Positions 1 through 8,388 of a stretch of DNA of 64,000 nucleotides are shown here, one piece after another. Position 1 is the first letter of the stretch. The number at the start of each line of letters is the position of its first letter. Location of the stretch: NCBI RefSeq assembly GCF_001952855.1, contig NZ_LPNO01000054.1:1-64000 (forward strand), read 5' to 3'. Position numbers and translations under genes: made by a program. This stretch comes from Pseudomonas sp. ATCC PTA-122608. Its GTDB lineage: Bacteria > Pseudomonadota > Gammaproteobacteria > Pseudomonadales > Pseudomonadaceae. A model generated the notes under the pieces. The model had not been told where the DNA came from. It saw nothing but the letters and a program-made list of their open reading frames with translations, and did no database searches.

Positions 1-58
1 TCAGTTGTTAAAGAGCGGTTGGTTAAGATCTTTCGTCTCAACCGAGGCGCGCATTCTA
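1..58 (-). promoter_or_regulatory. rRNA operon leader with boxA, reading off the left edge
   Basis: Read on the minus strand, this is the transcribed leader preceding a Pseudomonas 16S rRNA gene. It contains GCTCTTTAACA at positions 16-6, which matches the boxA antitermination element that recruits Nus factors to rRNA transcripts. The 16S gene itself is not in the window. The assignment rests on boxA plus the three promoters immediately upstream; the rRNA gene would have to be confirmed in flanking sequence. Confidence 0.8.
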
Positions 59-80
59 CAGCAGCCTCTGTTGCTGTCAA
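53..80 (-). promoter_or_regulatory. rRNA promoter (most proximal)
   Basis: Minus-strand sigma70 promoter with -35 TTGACA (80-75), a 16-bp spacer and -10 TAGAAT (58-53), followed by a GC-rich discriminator (GCGC) typical of stringently controlled rRNA P1 promoters. It lies directly upstream of the boxA leader. Confidence 0.85.
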
Positions 81-161
81 GCGGTTTTTTTAAGAAGCTT
101 TCAAAGTTTCCTTTGTAACTTCAACCACTTGCGCTTCCGATCTCTCGTTAGCGGGAGGCGA

Positions 162-189
162 ATTCTACAGCGTTACACGCTGCTGTCAA
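162..189 (-). promoter_or_regulatory. rRNA promoter (middle)
   Basis: Second minus-strand promoter with -35 TTGACA (189-184), a 16-bp spacer and -10 TAGAAT (167-162). The element layout is the same as in the proximal promoter 109 bp further on, as expected for tandem rRNA promoters. Confidence 0.8.
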
Positions 190-364
190 CACCTCTTTTT
201 CTCCGCTTTCGACCGAGAAGATCGAACCGTTAATAGGGCCAAACAACACCGCCTTACTAACTCCTTCTGGGCTTCGATGATCTGAAGCAGCTCGCTGTCG
301 AAACCTACATAACTCTTTGTTTACCAAGGAGTTTTCCGTTTCGACTGCGCCGGAAGTGGGGCGA

Positions 365-392
365 ATTATAGACTTCCAGAATCTGCCGTCAA
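365..392 (-). promoter_or_regulatory. rRNA promoter (most distal)
   Basis: Third minus-strand promoter with -35 TTGACG (392-387), a 16-bp spacer and a perfect -10 TATAAT (370-365). Together with the two downstream promoters it gives three tandem starts for the rRNA operon. Nothing else coding is credible between 1 and 481. Confidence 0.75.
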
Positions 393-442
393 CACCTTTT
401 TTCACAATACTGTCATATCGGTCAAAAAAGCCCTGAAAAGCA

Positions 443-470
443 AAGGCCGGCCCCAAGGGGCCGGCCTTCT
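443..470. terminator. Bidirectional terminator behind bauC
   Basis: A perfect 12-bp inverted repeat, AAGGCCGGCCCC (443-454) and GGGGCCGGCCTT (457-468), with a 2-nt centre, lies 13 bp past the bauC stop. It would end the leftward bau transcript and insulate the rRNA promoters. Confidence 0.75.
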
Positions 471-481
471 AATTACCGAAC

Positions 482-1975
482 CTACAAGCTAGGAAAGGCA
501 AACTGCGACGCTTCATGACTGGCCCGTTGCGGCCAGCGCTGGGTAATCGCCTTGCGACGGGTGTAGAAACGCACCCCATCCGGCCCATAAGCATGCAAGT
601 CGCCAAACAGCGAACGCTTCCAGCCACCAAAGCTGTGATACGCCACCGGCACTGGCAGCGGCACGTTGACGCCAACCATGCCTACTTCAATCTCGTCACA
701 GAACAACCGCGCCGCTTCACCGTCACGGGTGAAGATGCAGGTACCGTTGCCGTACTCGTGATCGTTGATCAGCTGCATGGCCGCTTCCAGGCTATTCACC
801 CGAACAACGCACAACACCGGCCCGAAGATTTCTTCTTTATAGATGCGCATCTCAGGCGTCACGCGATCAAACAGGCAGCCACCCAGGAAGAAGCCGTCTT
901 CATGACCGGCAACACTCAAGCCACGACCATCGACTACCAGTTCGGCCCCCGAAGAAACGCCGTCTTCTATATAGCCGCTGACCTTTTCCCGCGCCTGACC
1001 GGAAACCAGCGGCCCCATGTCCAAGCCACAGGTAGTGCCCGCACCGATCTTCAGCGCCTTGATCTGCGGCACCAACTTGGCAATCAACGCATCCGCTACC
1101 TGGTCGCCAACACACACGGCAACAGAGATCGCCATGCAACGCTCACCGCACGAACCATACGCCGCGCCCATCAAGGCACTGACCGCGTTGTCCAGATCCG
1201 CATCCGGCATCAGCACCGCATGGTTCTTCGCCCCGCCCAACGCCTGCACACGCTTGCCGCGCTTGGTCGCTTCGGAATAGATGTACTCGGCAATCGGTGT
1301 CGAACCCACAAAGCTCAATGCTTTGACTTCCGGCGCTTCAATCAGCGCATCCACCGCGCCTTTGTCGCCGTGTACCACACTCAGCACGCCTTTAGGCAAG
1401 CCCGCTTCCTGCAACAGTTGTGCAATCAGCAGCGTCGAGCTTGGATCACGCTCCGACGGCTTGAGGATGAAGCAGTTACCGCAGACGATCGCCAGCGGAT
1501 ACATCCACAACGGCACCATCGCCGGAAAGTTGAACGGCGTGATACCGGCCACCACACCCAACGGCTGGAAGTCAGACCATGCGTCAATGTTCGGGCCAAC
1601 GTTACGGCTGTACTCACCCTTGAGGATCTCCGGCGCCGAGCATGCGTACTCCACGTTCTCGATCCCGCGCTTCAGTTCGCCCGCCGCATCCTCCAGAGTC
1701 TTGCCATGCTCTTCGCTGATCAACTGGGAGATGCGCGCTTCGTTCTGCTCCAGCAACTGCTTGAAACGGAACATCACCTGGGCACGCTTGGCCGGTGGCG
1801 TGTTGCGCCAGGCCGGGAACGCAGCCTTGGCCGAGTCGATGGCAGTTTGAATGGTTTCGCGGCTGGCCAATGGCACCTGGTGAATCACCTGGCCAGTCGA
1901 CGGGTTGTACACGTCAGCCGTGCGACCGTTCTCGGTCACCAGTTGGCCGTTGATCAAATGCTGGATGAGGCTCAT
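482..1975 (-). CDS. bauC: CoA-acylating malonate/methylmalonate-semialdehyde dehydrogenase
   Basis: A 497-residue aldehyde dehydrogenase-fold enzyme of the MmsA family, which oxidises malonate semialdehyde (3-oxopropanoate) or methylmalonate semialdehyde to acetyl-CoA or propionyl-CoA. Visible motifs are the NAD-binding segment ITPFNFPAMVPLWMYP and the catalytic cysteine in GSCGERCMAIS near residue 284. The family's CoA-dependent members carry this GERCMA motif. It lies 39 bp downstream of the omega-amino acid:pyruvate aminotransferase gene on the same strand, so malonate semialdehyde from beta-alanine is the likely substrate. From memory the sequence, including the C-terminal SQFAF tail, agrees closely with P. 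aeruginosa BauC (PA0130), so bauC is preferred over the generic name mmsA. In P. aeruginosa a bauB gene sits between bauA and bauC; none is present here. Confidence 0.9.
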   Translation of the reverse strand: MSLIQHLINGQLVTENGRTADVYNPSTGQVIHQVPLASRETIQTAIDSAKAAFPAWRNTPPAKRAQVMFRFKQLLEQNEARISQLISEEHGKTLEDAAGELKRGIENVEYACSAPEILKGEYSRNVGPNIDAWSDFQPLGVVAGITPFNFPAMVPLWMYPLAIVCGNCFILKPSERDPSSTLLIAQLLQEAGLPKGVLSVVHGDKGAVDALIEAPEVKALSFVGSTPIAEYIYSEATKRGKRVQALGGAKNHAVLMPDADLDNAVSALMGAAYGSCGERCMAISVAVCVGDQVADALIAKLVPQIKALKIGAGTTCGLDMGPLVSGQAREKVSGYIEDGVSSGAELVVDGRGLSVAGHEDGFFLGGCLFDRVTPEMRIYKEEIFGPVLCVVRVNSLEAAMQLINDHEYGNGTCIFTRDGEAARLFCDEIEVGMVGVNVPLPVPVAYHSFGGWKRSLFGDLHAYGPDGVRFYTRRKAITQRWPQRASHEASQFAFPSL

Positions 1976-2014
1976 GCAGGGCTCCTGAAAAGTTGTTCTA
2001 TATAGAAGGAGAAA

Positions 2015-3364
2015 TCAGTCGATCTTGTTCAGCACTTCGCCGACCGCATCGAACAAGCGATCCAGGTCCTGCGGCTTGCTGTTGAAGGTTGGCCCGAACT
2101 GCAAGGTGTCGCCGCCAAAGCGCACGTAGAAGCCGGCTTTCCACAAGGCCATGCCGGCCTCGAATGGACGCACAATCGCATCACCGTCACGCGGCGCAAT
2201 CTGGATCGCACCGGCCAGGCCGTAGTTACGAATGTCGATCACGTTCTTGCTGCCCTTCAGGCCGTGCAATGCATTTTCGAAATGCGGTGCGACTTCGGCC
2301 ACGCTCTGCACCAGGTTTTCCTTCTGCAGCAGGTCGAGTGCCGCCAGGCCGGCCGCGCACGCCACCGGGTGAGCCGAGTAGGTGTAGCCGTGTGGGAATT
2401 CCACCGCGTACTCAGGCGTCGCCTGATTCATGAACGTCTGATAAATCTCGGTGCTGGCAATCACAGCGCCCATCGGGATCGCGCCGTTGGTGACTTGCTT
2501 GGCAATGCACATCAGGTCCGGGGTCACACCGAAACTGTCGGCACCAAACATCGAACCGGTACGACCGAAGCCGGTGATCACTTCGTCGAACACCAACAGG
2601 ATGTTGTGTTGATCGCAGATCTCGCGCAGACGCTTCAGGTAACCCTGCGGCGGAACCAGCACGCCAGCGGAACCCGCCATCGGTTCAACAAATACCGCGG
2701 CGATGTTCGACGCATCGTGCAACTCGATCAGCTTGAGCAGCTCATCCGCCAAGGCAATACCGCCCAACTCCGGCATGCCACGGGAGAACGCATTGCTCGC
2801 CAACAGGGTGTGAGGCAGATGGTCAACATCCATCAGGCCCTGACCAAAAATCTTACGGTTGCCGTTCACGCCGCCCAGGCTGGTACCGGCGATGTTCACA
2901 CCGTGATAACCACGGGCACGGCCGATCATCTTGGTCTTGGTCGCCTGGCCCTTCAGGCGCCAGTACGCACGCACCATCTTCACGGCGGTATCGGCACACT
3001 CGGAGCCGGAGTCGGTGAAGAACACGTGGTTCAGGTTGCCCGGGGTAAGGTCGGTAATCTTTTCTGCCAGTTGGAACGACAACGGATGACCGTATTGGAA
3101 GCCCGGCGAGTAGTCCAACGTCCCCAACTGCTTGGAGACCGCTTCCTGGATTTCCTTGCGAGTGTGCCCGGCGCCGCAGGTCCACAGACCCGACAGCGAG
3201 TCATACACCTTGCGCCCCTTGTCATCGGTCAACCAGCTGCCTTCGGCCGCCACAATCAGGCGCGGGTCACGATGGAAGTTGCGGTTGGCGGTGTACGGCA
3301 TCCAGTGCGCGTCCAGCTTCAGTTGGCTGGCCAGGGTGGACGGAGCGTTTTCGGGCATGTTCAT
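2015..3364 (-). CDS. bauA: Beta-alanine (omega-amino acid):pyruvate aminotransferase
   Basis: Class III PLP-dependent aminotransferase that transfers the amino group of beta-alanine to pyruvate, giving malonate semialdehyde and alanine. The N-terminal HWMPYTANRNF segment, the aromatic/Gly-rich FQYGHPLSFQ region, VFDEVITGFGRTG and the PLP lysine in IAKQVTNG (about Lys289) fit the family. The start is set at 3364 (MNMPENAP) because GAGG lies 8 nt upstream; a longer reading from 3385 has no comparable site. The 449-residue length matches BauA/OATA. Its product feeds the downstream dehydrogenase bauC. Divergently transcribed from the LysR gene at 3491, which is probably its activator. Confidence 0.92.
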   Translation of the reverse strand: MNMPENAPSTLASQLKLDAHWMPYTANRNFHRDPRLIVAAEGSWLTDDKGRKVYDSLSGLWTCGAGHTRKEIQEAVSKQLGTLDYSPGFQYGHPLSFQLAEKITDLTPGNLNHVFFTDSGSECADTAVKMVRAYWRLKGQATKTKMIGRARGYHGVNIAGTSLGGVNGNRKIFGQGLMDVDHLPHTLLASNAFSRGMPELGGIALADELLKLIELHDASNIAAVFVEPMAGSAGVLVPPQGYLKRLREICDQHNILLVFDEVITGFGRTGSMFGADSFGVTPDLMCIAKQVTNGAIPMGAVIASTEIYQTFMNQATPEYAVEFPHGYTYSAHPVACAAGLAALDLLQKENLVQSVAEVAPHFENALHGLKGSKNVIDIRNYGLAGAIQIAPRDGDAIVRPFEAGMALWKAGFYVRFGGDTLQFGPTFNSKPQDLDRLFDAVGEVLNKID

Positions 3365-3490
3365 GAGCAAAACCTCGCAAGGCATAAGGCAGCGTCGGGA
3401 TTTGAAAAGCGTTGTTGCAGCTAAATTGCCACGGGGATAAAGTCTGTGAAACCCAACTCTTCTAACCTTCAGTCAGGCCTTCACTAAACT

Positions 3491-4411
3491 ATGAGCAGCC
3501 GTCGACCCGACCCTCTGGCCCAAGTCAGCGACTTCGATATCCGCCTGTTGCGCATCTTTCGCAGCGTGGTGGAGTGCGGTGGCTTCTCGGCGGCGGAAAC
3601 CGTTCTGGGGATTGGTCGCTCGGCCATCAGCCAGCAAATGAGTGATCTTGAACAGCGCCTTGGCCTACGCTTGTGCCAACGCGGGCGTGCGGGTTTTTCC
3701 CTGACCGAAGAAGGACGCGAGGTATACCAGTCGGCGTTGCAACTGCTCAGCGCCCTGGAAAGTTTCCGCACCGAGGTCAACGGCCTGCACCAACACTTGC
3801 GTGGCGAACTGATCATCGGCCTGACCGACAATCTGGTCACCCTGCCCCACATGCGCATCACCCACGCCTTGGCACAGTTGAAGGAGCGCGGCCCGGACGT
3901 ACAGATCCAGATCCGCATGATCGCCCCCAATGAAGTCGAACAAGGGGTGCTCGACGGTCGCCTGCACGTCGGCGTAGTCCCCCAGGCCAGCGCCCTGTCG
4001 GGGCTTGAATACCAGCCGCTGTACAGCGAACGCTCGCTGCTCTACTGCGCAGTCGGCCACCCGCTGTTTTACGCCGACGACAAGCAACTGGACGACGAAC
4101 GCATCAACAGCCAGGACGCCATCGCCCCGACCTTCCGCCTGCCCGCCGATATCCAGGCGCACTACCAGGCACTCAATTGCACCGCCAGCGCCTCGGACCG
4201 CGAAGGCATGGCCTTCCTGATCCTGACCGGCCGCTACATCGGCTACCTGCCCGACCACTACGCCAGCCTGTGGGTACAACAAGGCCGACTGCGTGCGCTG
4301 AAACCGGCTACACGTTTTTACGATTTGAGCCTCGCTTCGGTCACGCGCAAGGGCCGTCGCCCTCATTTGGTGCTGGAAAGTTTTCTCGAAAGTCTGGCCG
4401 CAACGCGCTAA
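3491..4411 (+). CDS. LysR-type regulator, likely BauR-like
   Basis: 306-residue LysR-family transcription factor. The winged helix-turn-helix occupies residues about 14-73 (DIRLLRIFRSVVECGGFSAAE, then a recognition helix with SAISQQMSDLEQRLG). The rest is the periplasmic-binding-protein-like effector domain starting around residue 100 with GELIIGLTDNLV. It is transcribed away from bauA across a 126-bp intergenic region, the usual geometry for a LysR activator of the adjacent operon. The inducer is inferred to be beta-alanine or a related omega-amino acid from context. Orthology to P. aeruginosa BauR (PA0133) is likely but not proven from sequence alone. Confidence 0.8.
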   Translation: MSSRRPDPLAQVSDFDIRLLRIFRSVVECGGFSAAETVLGIGRSAISQQMSDLEQRLGLRLCQRGRAGFSLTEEGREVYQSALQLLSALESFRTEVNGLHQHLRGELIIGLTDNLVTLPHMRITHALAQLKERGPDVQIQIRMIAPNEVEQGVLDGRLHVGVVPQASALSGLEYQPLYSERSLLYCAVGHPLFYADDKQLDDERINSQDAIAPTFRLPADIQAHYQALNCTASASDREGMAFLILTGRYIGYLPDHYASLWVQQGRLRALKPATRFYDLSLASVTRKGRRPHLVLESFLESLAATR

Positions 4412-4497
4412 CACGGGCCTTACAGAAAAACCTGAGCAACTGGACAGCTTTTTGCAAGGCAAGGGGATCTCGAACCATCAGCCATGAGCTCCCCACC

Positions 4498-5892
4498 ATG
4501 CCGCCAGAATCCGAAAACCCCAGCGACCTGATCTACGGCCTCAACGATCGGCCCAAACCTTTGCCTGCATTGCTTGCCGCGTTGCAGCATGTATTAGCCG
4601 CCTTTGTCGGCATCATTACTCCACCGCTGATCATCGGTTCCACCCTCGGTCTCACCGCCCACCTGCCCTACCTGATCAGCATGGCGTTGATGGTTTCTGG
4701 TGTAGGCACATTCATCCAGGCGCGTAGGCCATTTGGGATTGGCGCCGGGATGATCTGCCTGCAAGGCACCAGCTTCGCGTTTCTCGGTGCGGTGTTGTCG
4801 GCAGGTTTCCTGGTCAAACAACGCGGCGGAAGCCCGGAAGACATCCTGGCGATGATCTTTGGCGTGTGCTTCTTCGGCGCGGCAGTGCAGGTGGTGTTGA
4901 GCCGCTTTATCGGCCAACTGAGAAGAGTGATCACGCCCTTGGTCACCGGCATTGTCATCACCCTGATTGGCATCAGCCTGATCAAGGTCGGCATCACCGA
5001 CTTGGGCGGCGGCTTCAACGCCCCGGACTTCGGCGCCCCGACCAACCTGGCACTCGGTGTGTTCGTGGTAATGACCATCATCCTGCTCAACCGCTCGAAC
5101 ACCCCATGGGTACGCCTCAGCGCCATCATCATCGGCCTGGCTTTGGGCAGCCTCGCCGCCTGGTTCAGCGGCAAACTGGTGCCGCAGGCCCTGCCTGACC
5201 TGCCATTGATTAGCCTGCCTACACCGTTCCATTTCGGTTTCAACTTCGACTGGAGCGCTTTCCTACCGGTGGCGCTGATTTATCTGATCAGCACCATCGA
5301 AACCGTCGGCGACCTCACCGCCAATTGCATGATCGCCCGCCAACCCATCAGCGGCCCTTCCTATATAAGCAGGCTCAAGGGCGGCGTGCTGGGGGACGGT
5401 ATCAGTTGCATGATCGCCGCTACCTTCAGCGCCTTTCCCAACACGACCTTCGCCCAGAACAACGGCGTGATCCAACTGACCGGCGTCGCCAGCCGTTACG
5501 TTGGCCTGTACATCGGCGTCGTGCTGTTTTGTCTCGGGCTGTTTCCGCTGATTGGCGCGGTGCTGCAACAAATCCCCAAACCGGTACTCGGCGGGGCAAC
5601 CCTGGTGATGTTCGGCAGCGTCGCCGCCGCCGGGGTGCGCATCCTCGCCCAGGCACCGCTGGACCGACGCAGCATGCTGATCATCGCCACCTCGTTCGGC
5701 GTCGGCCTGGGGATCGCCGCCCAGCCAAACCTGCTGCACCTGATGCCAACGCTGGTGCAAAACCTGTTCGACTCCGCCATCACCAGCGGCGGCCTGACCG
5801 CCATTGTGTTGTGCCTGTTGTTGCCCGAACCCAAGGCCACCGCGAATGCCGCAAACCAGGCCCTGGAAAGCGACACTCTGGAGCCGCTTTGA
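4498..5892 (+). CDS. NCS2 nucleobase:cation symporter (xanthine/urate/uracil type)
   Basis: 464-residue integral membrane protein with 12 or more hydrophobic segments and the NCS2 signature region (QNNGVIQLTGVASR near residue 320, preceded by TIETVGDLTANC). The family carries out proton- or sodium-coupled uptake of uracil, xanthine or uric acid. The proposed start (MPPESENP) places the family-typical N-terminal segment YGLNDRPKPL at residues 14-23; the ribosome binding site is weak. It precedes a RutR-like TetR regulator and lies near 8-oxoguanine and adenine deaminase genes, so a purine or pyrimidine base is the probable cargo. Sequence alone does not fix the substrate. Confidence 0.85.
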   Translation: MPPESENPSDLIYGLNDRPKPLPALLAALQHVLAAFVGIITPPLIIGSTLGLTAHLPYLISMALMVSGVGTFIQARRPFGIGAGMICLQGTSFAFLGAVLSAGFLVKQRGGSPEDILAMIFGVCFFGAAVQVVLSRFIGQLRRVITPLVTGIVITLIGISLIKVGITDLGGGFNAPDFGAPTNLALGVFVVMTIILLNRSNTPWVRLSAIIIGLALGSLAAWFSGKLVPQALPDLPLISLPTPFHFGFNFDWSAFLPVALIYLISTIETVGDLTANCMIARQPISGPSYISRLKGGVLGDGISCMIAATFSAFPNTTFAQNNGVIQLTGVASRYVGLYIGVVLFCLGLFPLIGAVLQQIPKPVLGGATLVMFGSVAAAGVRILAQAPLDRRSMLIIATSFGVGLGIAAQPNLLHLMPTLVQNLFDSAITSGGLTAIVLCLLLPEPKATANAANQALESDTLEPL

Positions 5893-5979
5893 CGGTTTTA
5901 TCGTATCGGGACTTGTCTGGGGCTTGAGGGTGGGTTATCTGTGCACACGTCGTATTCATCGATCTGCACGGAAACCTCC

Positions 5980-6639
5980 ATGAGCCTCGAAGTTCCTGCC
6001 CACAGCAACCACGCCGGAAAACCTGCAAGCCGCATTCGGCAAAAGAACGAACAAGCGATTCTGCAGGCCGCCGAAGACGAGTTCGCCCGTCATGGCTACA
6101 AAGGCACCAGCATGAACACCATCGCGGCGAGTGCCGGGTTGCCGAAAGCCAACTTGCACTACTACTTCACCAACAAGCTGGGCCTGTACATTGCCGTGCT
6201 CAGCAACATCCTCGAACTCTGGGACAGCACCTTCAACACCCTGACCGCCGAGGATGACCCGGCCGCGGCCCTGACCCGCTACATCCGCACCAAGATGGAA
6301 TTCTCCCGGCGCCAGCCACAAGCCTCGCGGATCTTTGCGATGGAGATCATCAGTGGCGGCGAATGCCTGACCGAATATTTCAGCCAGGACTACCGCGCCT
6401 GGTTCAGCGGCCGTGCGGCGGTGTTCCAGGCCTGGATCGACGCAGGCAAGATGGACCCCATCGACCCCGTGCACCTGATCTTCCTGCTGTGGGGCAGCAC
6501 CCAGCATTATGCCGACTTCGCCACGCAGATCTGCCGCGTGACCGGGCGCACCAAGCTGACCAAGCAGGACATGGAAGACGCCGGCACCAACCTTATCCAC
6601 ATCATTCTCAAAGGCTGTGGCATCAAGCCGGCCCTCTAA
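5980..6639 (+). CDS. TetR-family regulator, RutR-like
   Basis: 219-residue TetR repressor. The DNA-binding domain covers residues about 20-65 (AILQAAEDEFARHGYKGTSM, then LPKANLHYYFTNK). The ligand domain contains PQASRIFAMEI and PIDPVHLIFLLWGSTQHYADF, which are very close to the equivalent stretches of E. coli RutR, the uracil-responsive regulator of pyrimidine catabolism. The start at 5980 (MSLEVPAH) has GGAA upstream; an earlier in-frame ATG at 5941 has none. It follows the NCS2 permease by 87 bp on the same strand and probably controls it. Response to a nucleobase is an inference from the RutR-like C-terminal domain. Confidence 0.85.
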   Translation: MSLEVPAHSNHAGKPASRIRQKNEQAILQAAEDEFARHGYKGTSMNTIAASAGLPKANLHYYFTNKLGLYIAVLSNILELWDSTFNTLTAEDDPAAALTRYIRTKMEFSRRQPQASRIFAMEIISGGECLTEYFSQDYRAWFSGRAAVFQAWIDAGKMDPIDPVHLIFLLWGSTQHYADFATQICRVTGRTKLTKQDMEDAGTNLIHIILKGCGIKPAL

Positions 6640-6651
6640 ACGAAGTTACCC

Positions 6652-7233
6652 ATGCCTTTCACGCTTACCGGCTTTTGCGAGTTTCGCGAAGAAATTCGCA
6701 AAAGCCGCTTCATTACCCTCGCCGCCCCCATCAGCAGCCCCCAGGACGCCCAGGCCTTCATCGACCAGCACAGCGACCTGAACGCTACGCACAACTGCTG
6801 GGCCTGGAAACTCGGCGATCAATACCGCAGTAACGATGACGGCGAGCCCGGCGGCACGGCCGGGCGCCCGATCCTGGCCGCGATCGAAGCGCAGGATTGC
6901 GACCAAGTCGTAGTGCTGGTGATCCGTTGGTACGGCGGCATCCAGTTGGGCACCGGCGGCCTGGCCCGGGCCTATGGCGGCGGCGCCAACAAATGCCTGC
7001 AAGCCGCCGAACGCGTCGAGTTGATCAAACGTGTGCCGCTGAGTTGCTCCTGTGGTTTTGCCGAGCTGCAGTTGGTGAAACTGCGAGTGGCCGAACTGGG
7101 CGGGCTGGTGGTTGAAGAAGTCTTCACCGCCAATGGCGTCGACCTGCAACTGGCCCTCGGCGAAGCCCATATTGACACCCTGCAAACCCAGCTCGCCGAC
7201 CTGAGCCGCGGGCGCATTCTACTGGAGCGCTGA
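6652..7233 (+). CDS. yigZ: YigZ/IMPACT family protein
   Basis: 193-residue member of the IMPACT/YigZ family. The N-terminal half has the diagnostic THNCWAWKLG, NDDGEPGGTAGRPIL and RWYGGIQLGTGGLARAYG motifs, and the C-terminal ferredoxin-like domain follows from about residue 125. The molecular function of the bacterial members is unsettled; relatives bind nucleic acid or modulate translation control in eukaryotes. It starts 12 bp after the RutR-like gene and is probably co-transcribed with it. Confidence 0.85.
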   Translation: MPFTLTGFCEFREEIRKSRFITLAAPISSPQDAQAFIDQHSDLNATHNCWAWKLGDQYRSNDDGEPGGTAGRPILAAIEAQDCDQVVVLVIRWYGGIQLGTGGLARAYGGGANKCLQAAERVELIKRVPLSCSCGFAELQLVKLRVAELGGLVVEEVFTANGVDLQLALGEAHIDTLQTQLADLSRGRILLER

Positions 7234-7535
7234 AACTGCCCACATCTACTGTGCACCCGCCTGTGGATAACCTGAGCACACTCGCCTGTAACCCTTCTGT
7301 CACAAGGCTTTCAGCCGGTTGTTCAGTTTTTGCTCAGCCCGTCACACTAAAGTATTAATCCGGCTCAAAAACAGTCAGTTAGGCGGGTTATGTCCTTTAG
7401 AACAAAGGGTCGCAGCGCTTATATCCACCGATCACGCTTGCGAACAATTACTGTGGAGCAACCTGTGGATAACCCGTGCAAGAGTGAGCCGGCAGCAGAG
7501 CCCGCAACGCCCCGGCGCAACTGAGCGTTTTTTGA
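7234..7535. promoter_or_regulatory. Gene-free stretch with two perfect DnaA boxes
   Basis: This 302-bp intergenic region separates yigZ from a convergent small membrane-protein gene. It contains TGTGGATAA at 7262-7270 and again at 7464-7472, each a perfect reverse complement of the DnaA box TTATCCACA. A related TGTGGAGCA lies at 7452-7460. No convincing open reading frame, tRNA or Rho-independent terminator was seen. A DnaA-binding role is inferred only from the motif matches. Confidence 0.4.
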
Positions 7536-7928
7536 TCAATTTTCTGCCTGGCGTACCGGCATCAACTGCGCCACCGCCCACAGCACTTCAAACACCACGA
7601 CAATTACCAACACCACACTTGCGCCGTGGGCCAGCGCGTAAATCTGCCAAGTCGCAAATAACACCCGGCCGGCGGCGTCATAGCGGCCGAATATCGCTTG
7701 GGGATCACGGATTCGCAGCACCGACCACACGCACACAATCGAGCCCATCAGGTTGGCCATCAACATATGCACAGGCGCGAACGGCGGCAGTTCGCCGGGC
7801 AGATTCAACGCCACCAAAGCGTTATGCAGCAGAACAAAGGTCCAGGGGGTGACCAGCGCCGCGGTGACGATCAAATCGTACCAACCGCTGGCCCGAACCA
7901 GTTGACGGTATTGGTGTGCAGTCCACAT
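7536..7928 (-). CDS. Small integral membrane protein of unknown function
   Basis: 130-residue protein with three to four hydrophobic segments (roughly residues 18-42, 50-75 and 90-125) and no recognisable catalytic motif. The start is placed at the ATG at 7928 because AAGGAG lies 9 nt upstream; an in-frame TTG further upstream overlaps that site. It is divergent from a MerR-family regulator, with a palindromic MerR-type promoter between them, so it is probably the regulator's target. Function not recognised. Confidence 0.7.
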   Translation of the reverse strand: MWTAHQYRQLVRASGWYDLIVTAALVTPWTFVLLHNALVALNLPGELPPFAPVHMLMANLMGSIVCVWSVLRIRDPQAIFGRYDAAGRVLFATWQIYALAHGASVVLVIVVVFEVLWAVAQLMPVRQAEN

Positions 7929-7962
7929 AGCAGCAAGCTCCTTCAATTCAAGAAGCCAGCAC

Positions 7963-7992
7963 GCTAAAGCCTGGAGTATGCTCCAGGGTCAA
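7963..7992 (-). promoter_or_regulatory. MerR-type promoter/operator
   Basis: A perfect inverted repeat CCTGGAG (7970-7976), TATG, CTCCAGG (7981-7987) lies between a -35-like TTGACC (7992-7987) and a -10-like TTTAGC (7968-7963) read leftwards. The spacer is 18 bp (19 if TTAGCG is the -10), longer than the sigma70 optimum, as in promoters twisted open by MerR-family activators. It would drive the membrane-protein gene ending at 7536, and its regulator is probably the adjacent MerR gene. Confidence 0.65.
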
Positions 7993-8011
7993 GCCCCTTC
8001 GAGCCCTCCGC

Positions 8012-8362
8012 ATGCGTATCGGCGAATTAGCCCAGGCCAGCCAGGTCAGCCGCGACACCCTGCGCTTCTACGAGCAACGCGGGTTGATTGCCGCGCAACG
8101 CAGTGCCAACGGCTACCGCGACTATCCCGCCGACATGGTGCAGTTGGTGCTGTACATCAAGACCGCCCAGCGCCTGGGCTTCAGCCTGGCTGAAATCGGC
8201 AACAGCGTCGGCGCACTATGGCAAGCTCCAGATCCCGACAGCGCCGTCACTCAACTGTTGCAAGACAAGCTCAACCTGATCGAAACCCGCATCGCCGAAC
8301 TCGACCAACTGCGCCAGGAGTTGCAGCAAAGGCTCGGCCAGCGTTGTCCACTGAACCCGTGA
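8012..8362 (+). CDS. MerR-family transcriptional regulator
   Basis: 116-residue regulator with the MerR winged helix at residues 1-70 (MRIGELAQASQVSRDTLRFYE, then a Gly-Tyr-Arg-Asp-Tyr wing) and a C-terminal dimerisation helix at about 80-112. No cysteine pair typical of metal-sensing members is visible: one Cys, near the end. The signal is therefore unlikely to be a soft metal bound by paired thiols. It is divergent from the membrane protein at 7536-7928 and 26 bp upstream of an SDR gene on the same strand. Members with this architecture often control a neighbouring SDR or oxidoreductase. Confidence 0.8.
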   Translation: MRIGELAQASQVSRDTLRFYEQRGLIAAQRSANGYRDYPADMVQLVLYIKTAQRLGFSLAEIGNSVGALWQAPDPDSAVTQLLQDKLNLIETRIAELDQLRQELQQRLGQRCPLNP

Positions 8363-8388
8363 ACCTCCACCGTCAAAGGAAGCCATTC

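Noticed and set aside
148..456. A 102-codon minus-strand frame in the rRNA promoter region
   Set aside because: It runs straight through two rRNA promoters and has no ribosome binding site or recognisable protein feature.
515..2005. A 496-codon plus-strand frame opposite bauC
   Set aside because: It is the antisense shadow of a confidently assigned dehydrogenase gene, with Arg/His-rich composition typical of high-GC antisense frames and no ribosome binding site.
7234..7535. DnaA-box pair considered as the replication origin
   Set aside because: No dnaA, dnaN, recF, gyrB, rpmH or partition genes are nearby and there is no AT-rich unwinding region; kept only as a possible DnaA-binding site.
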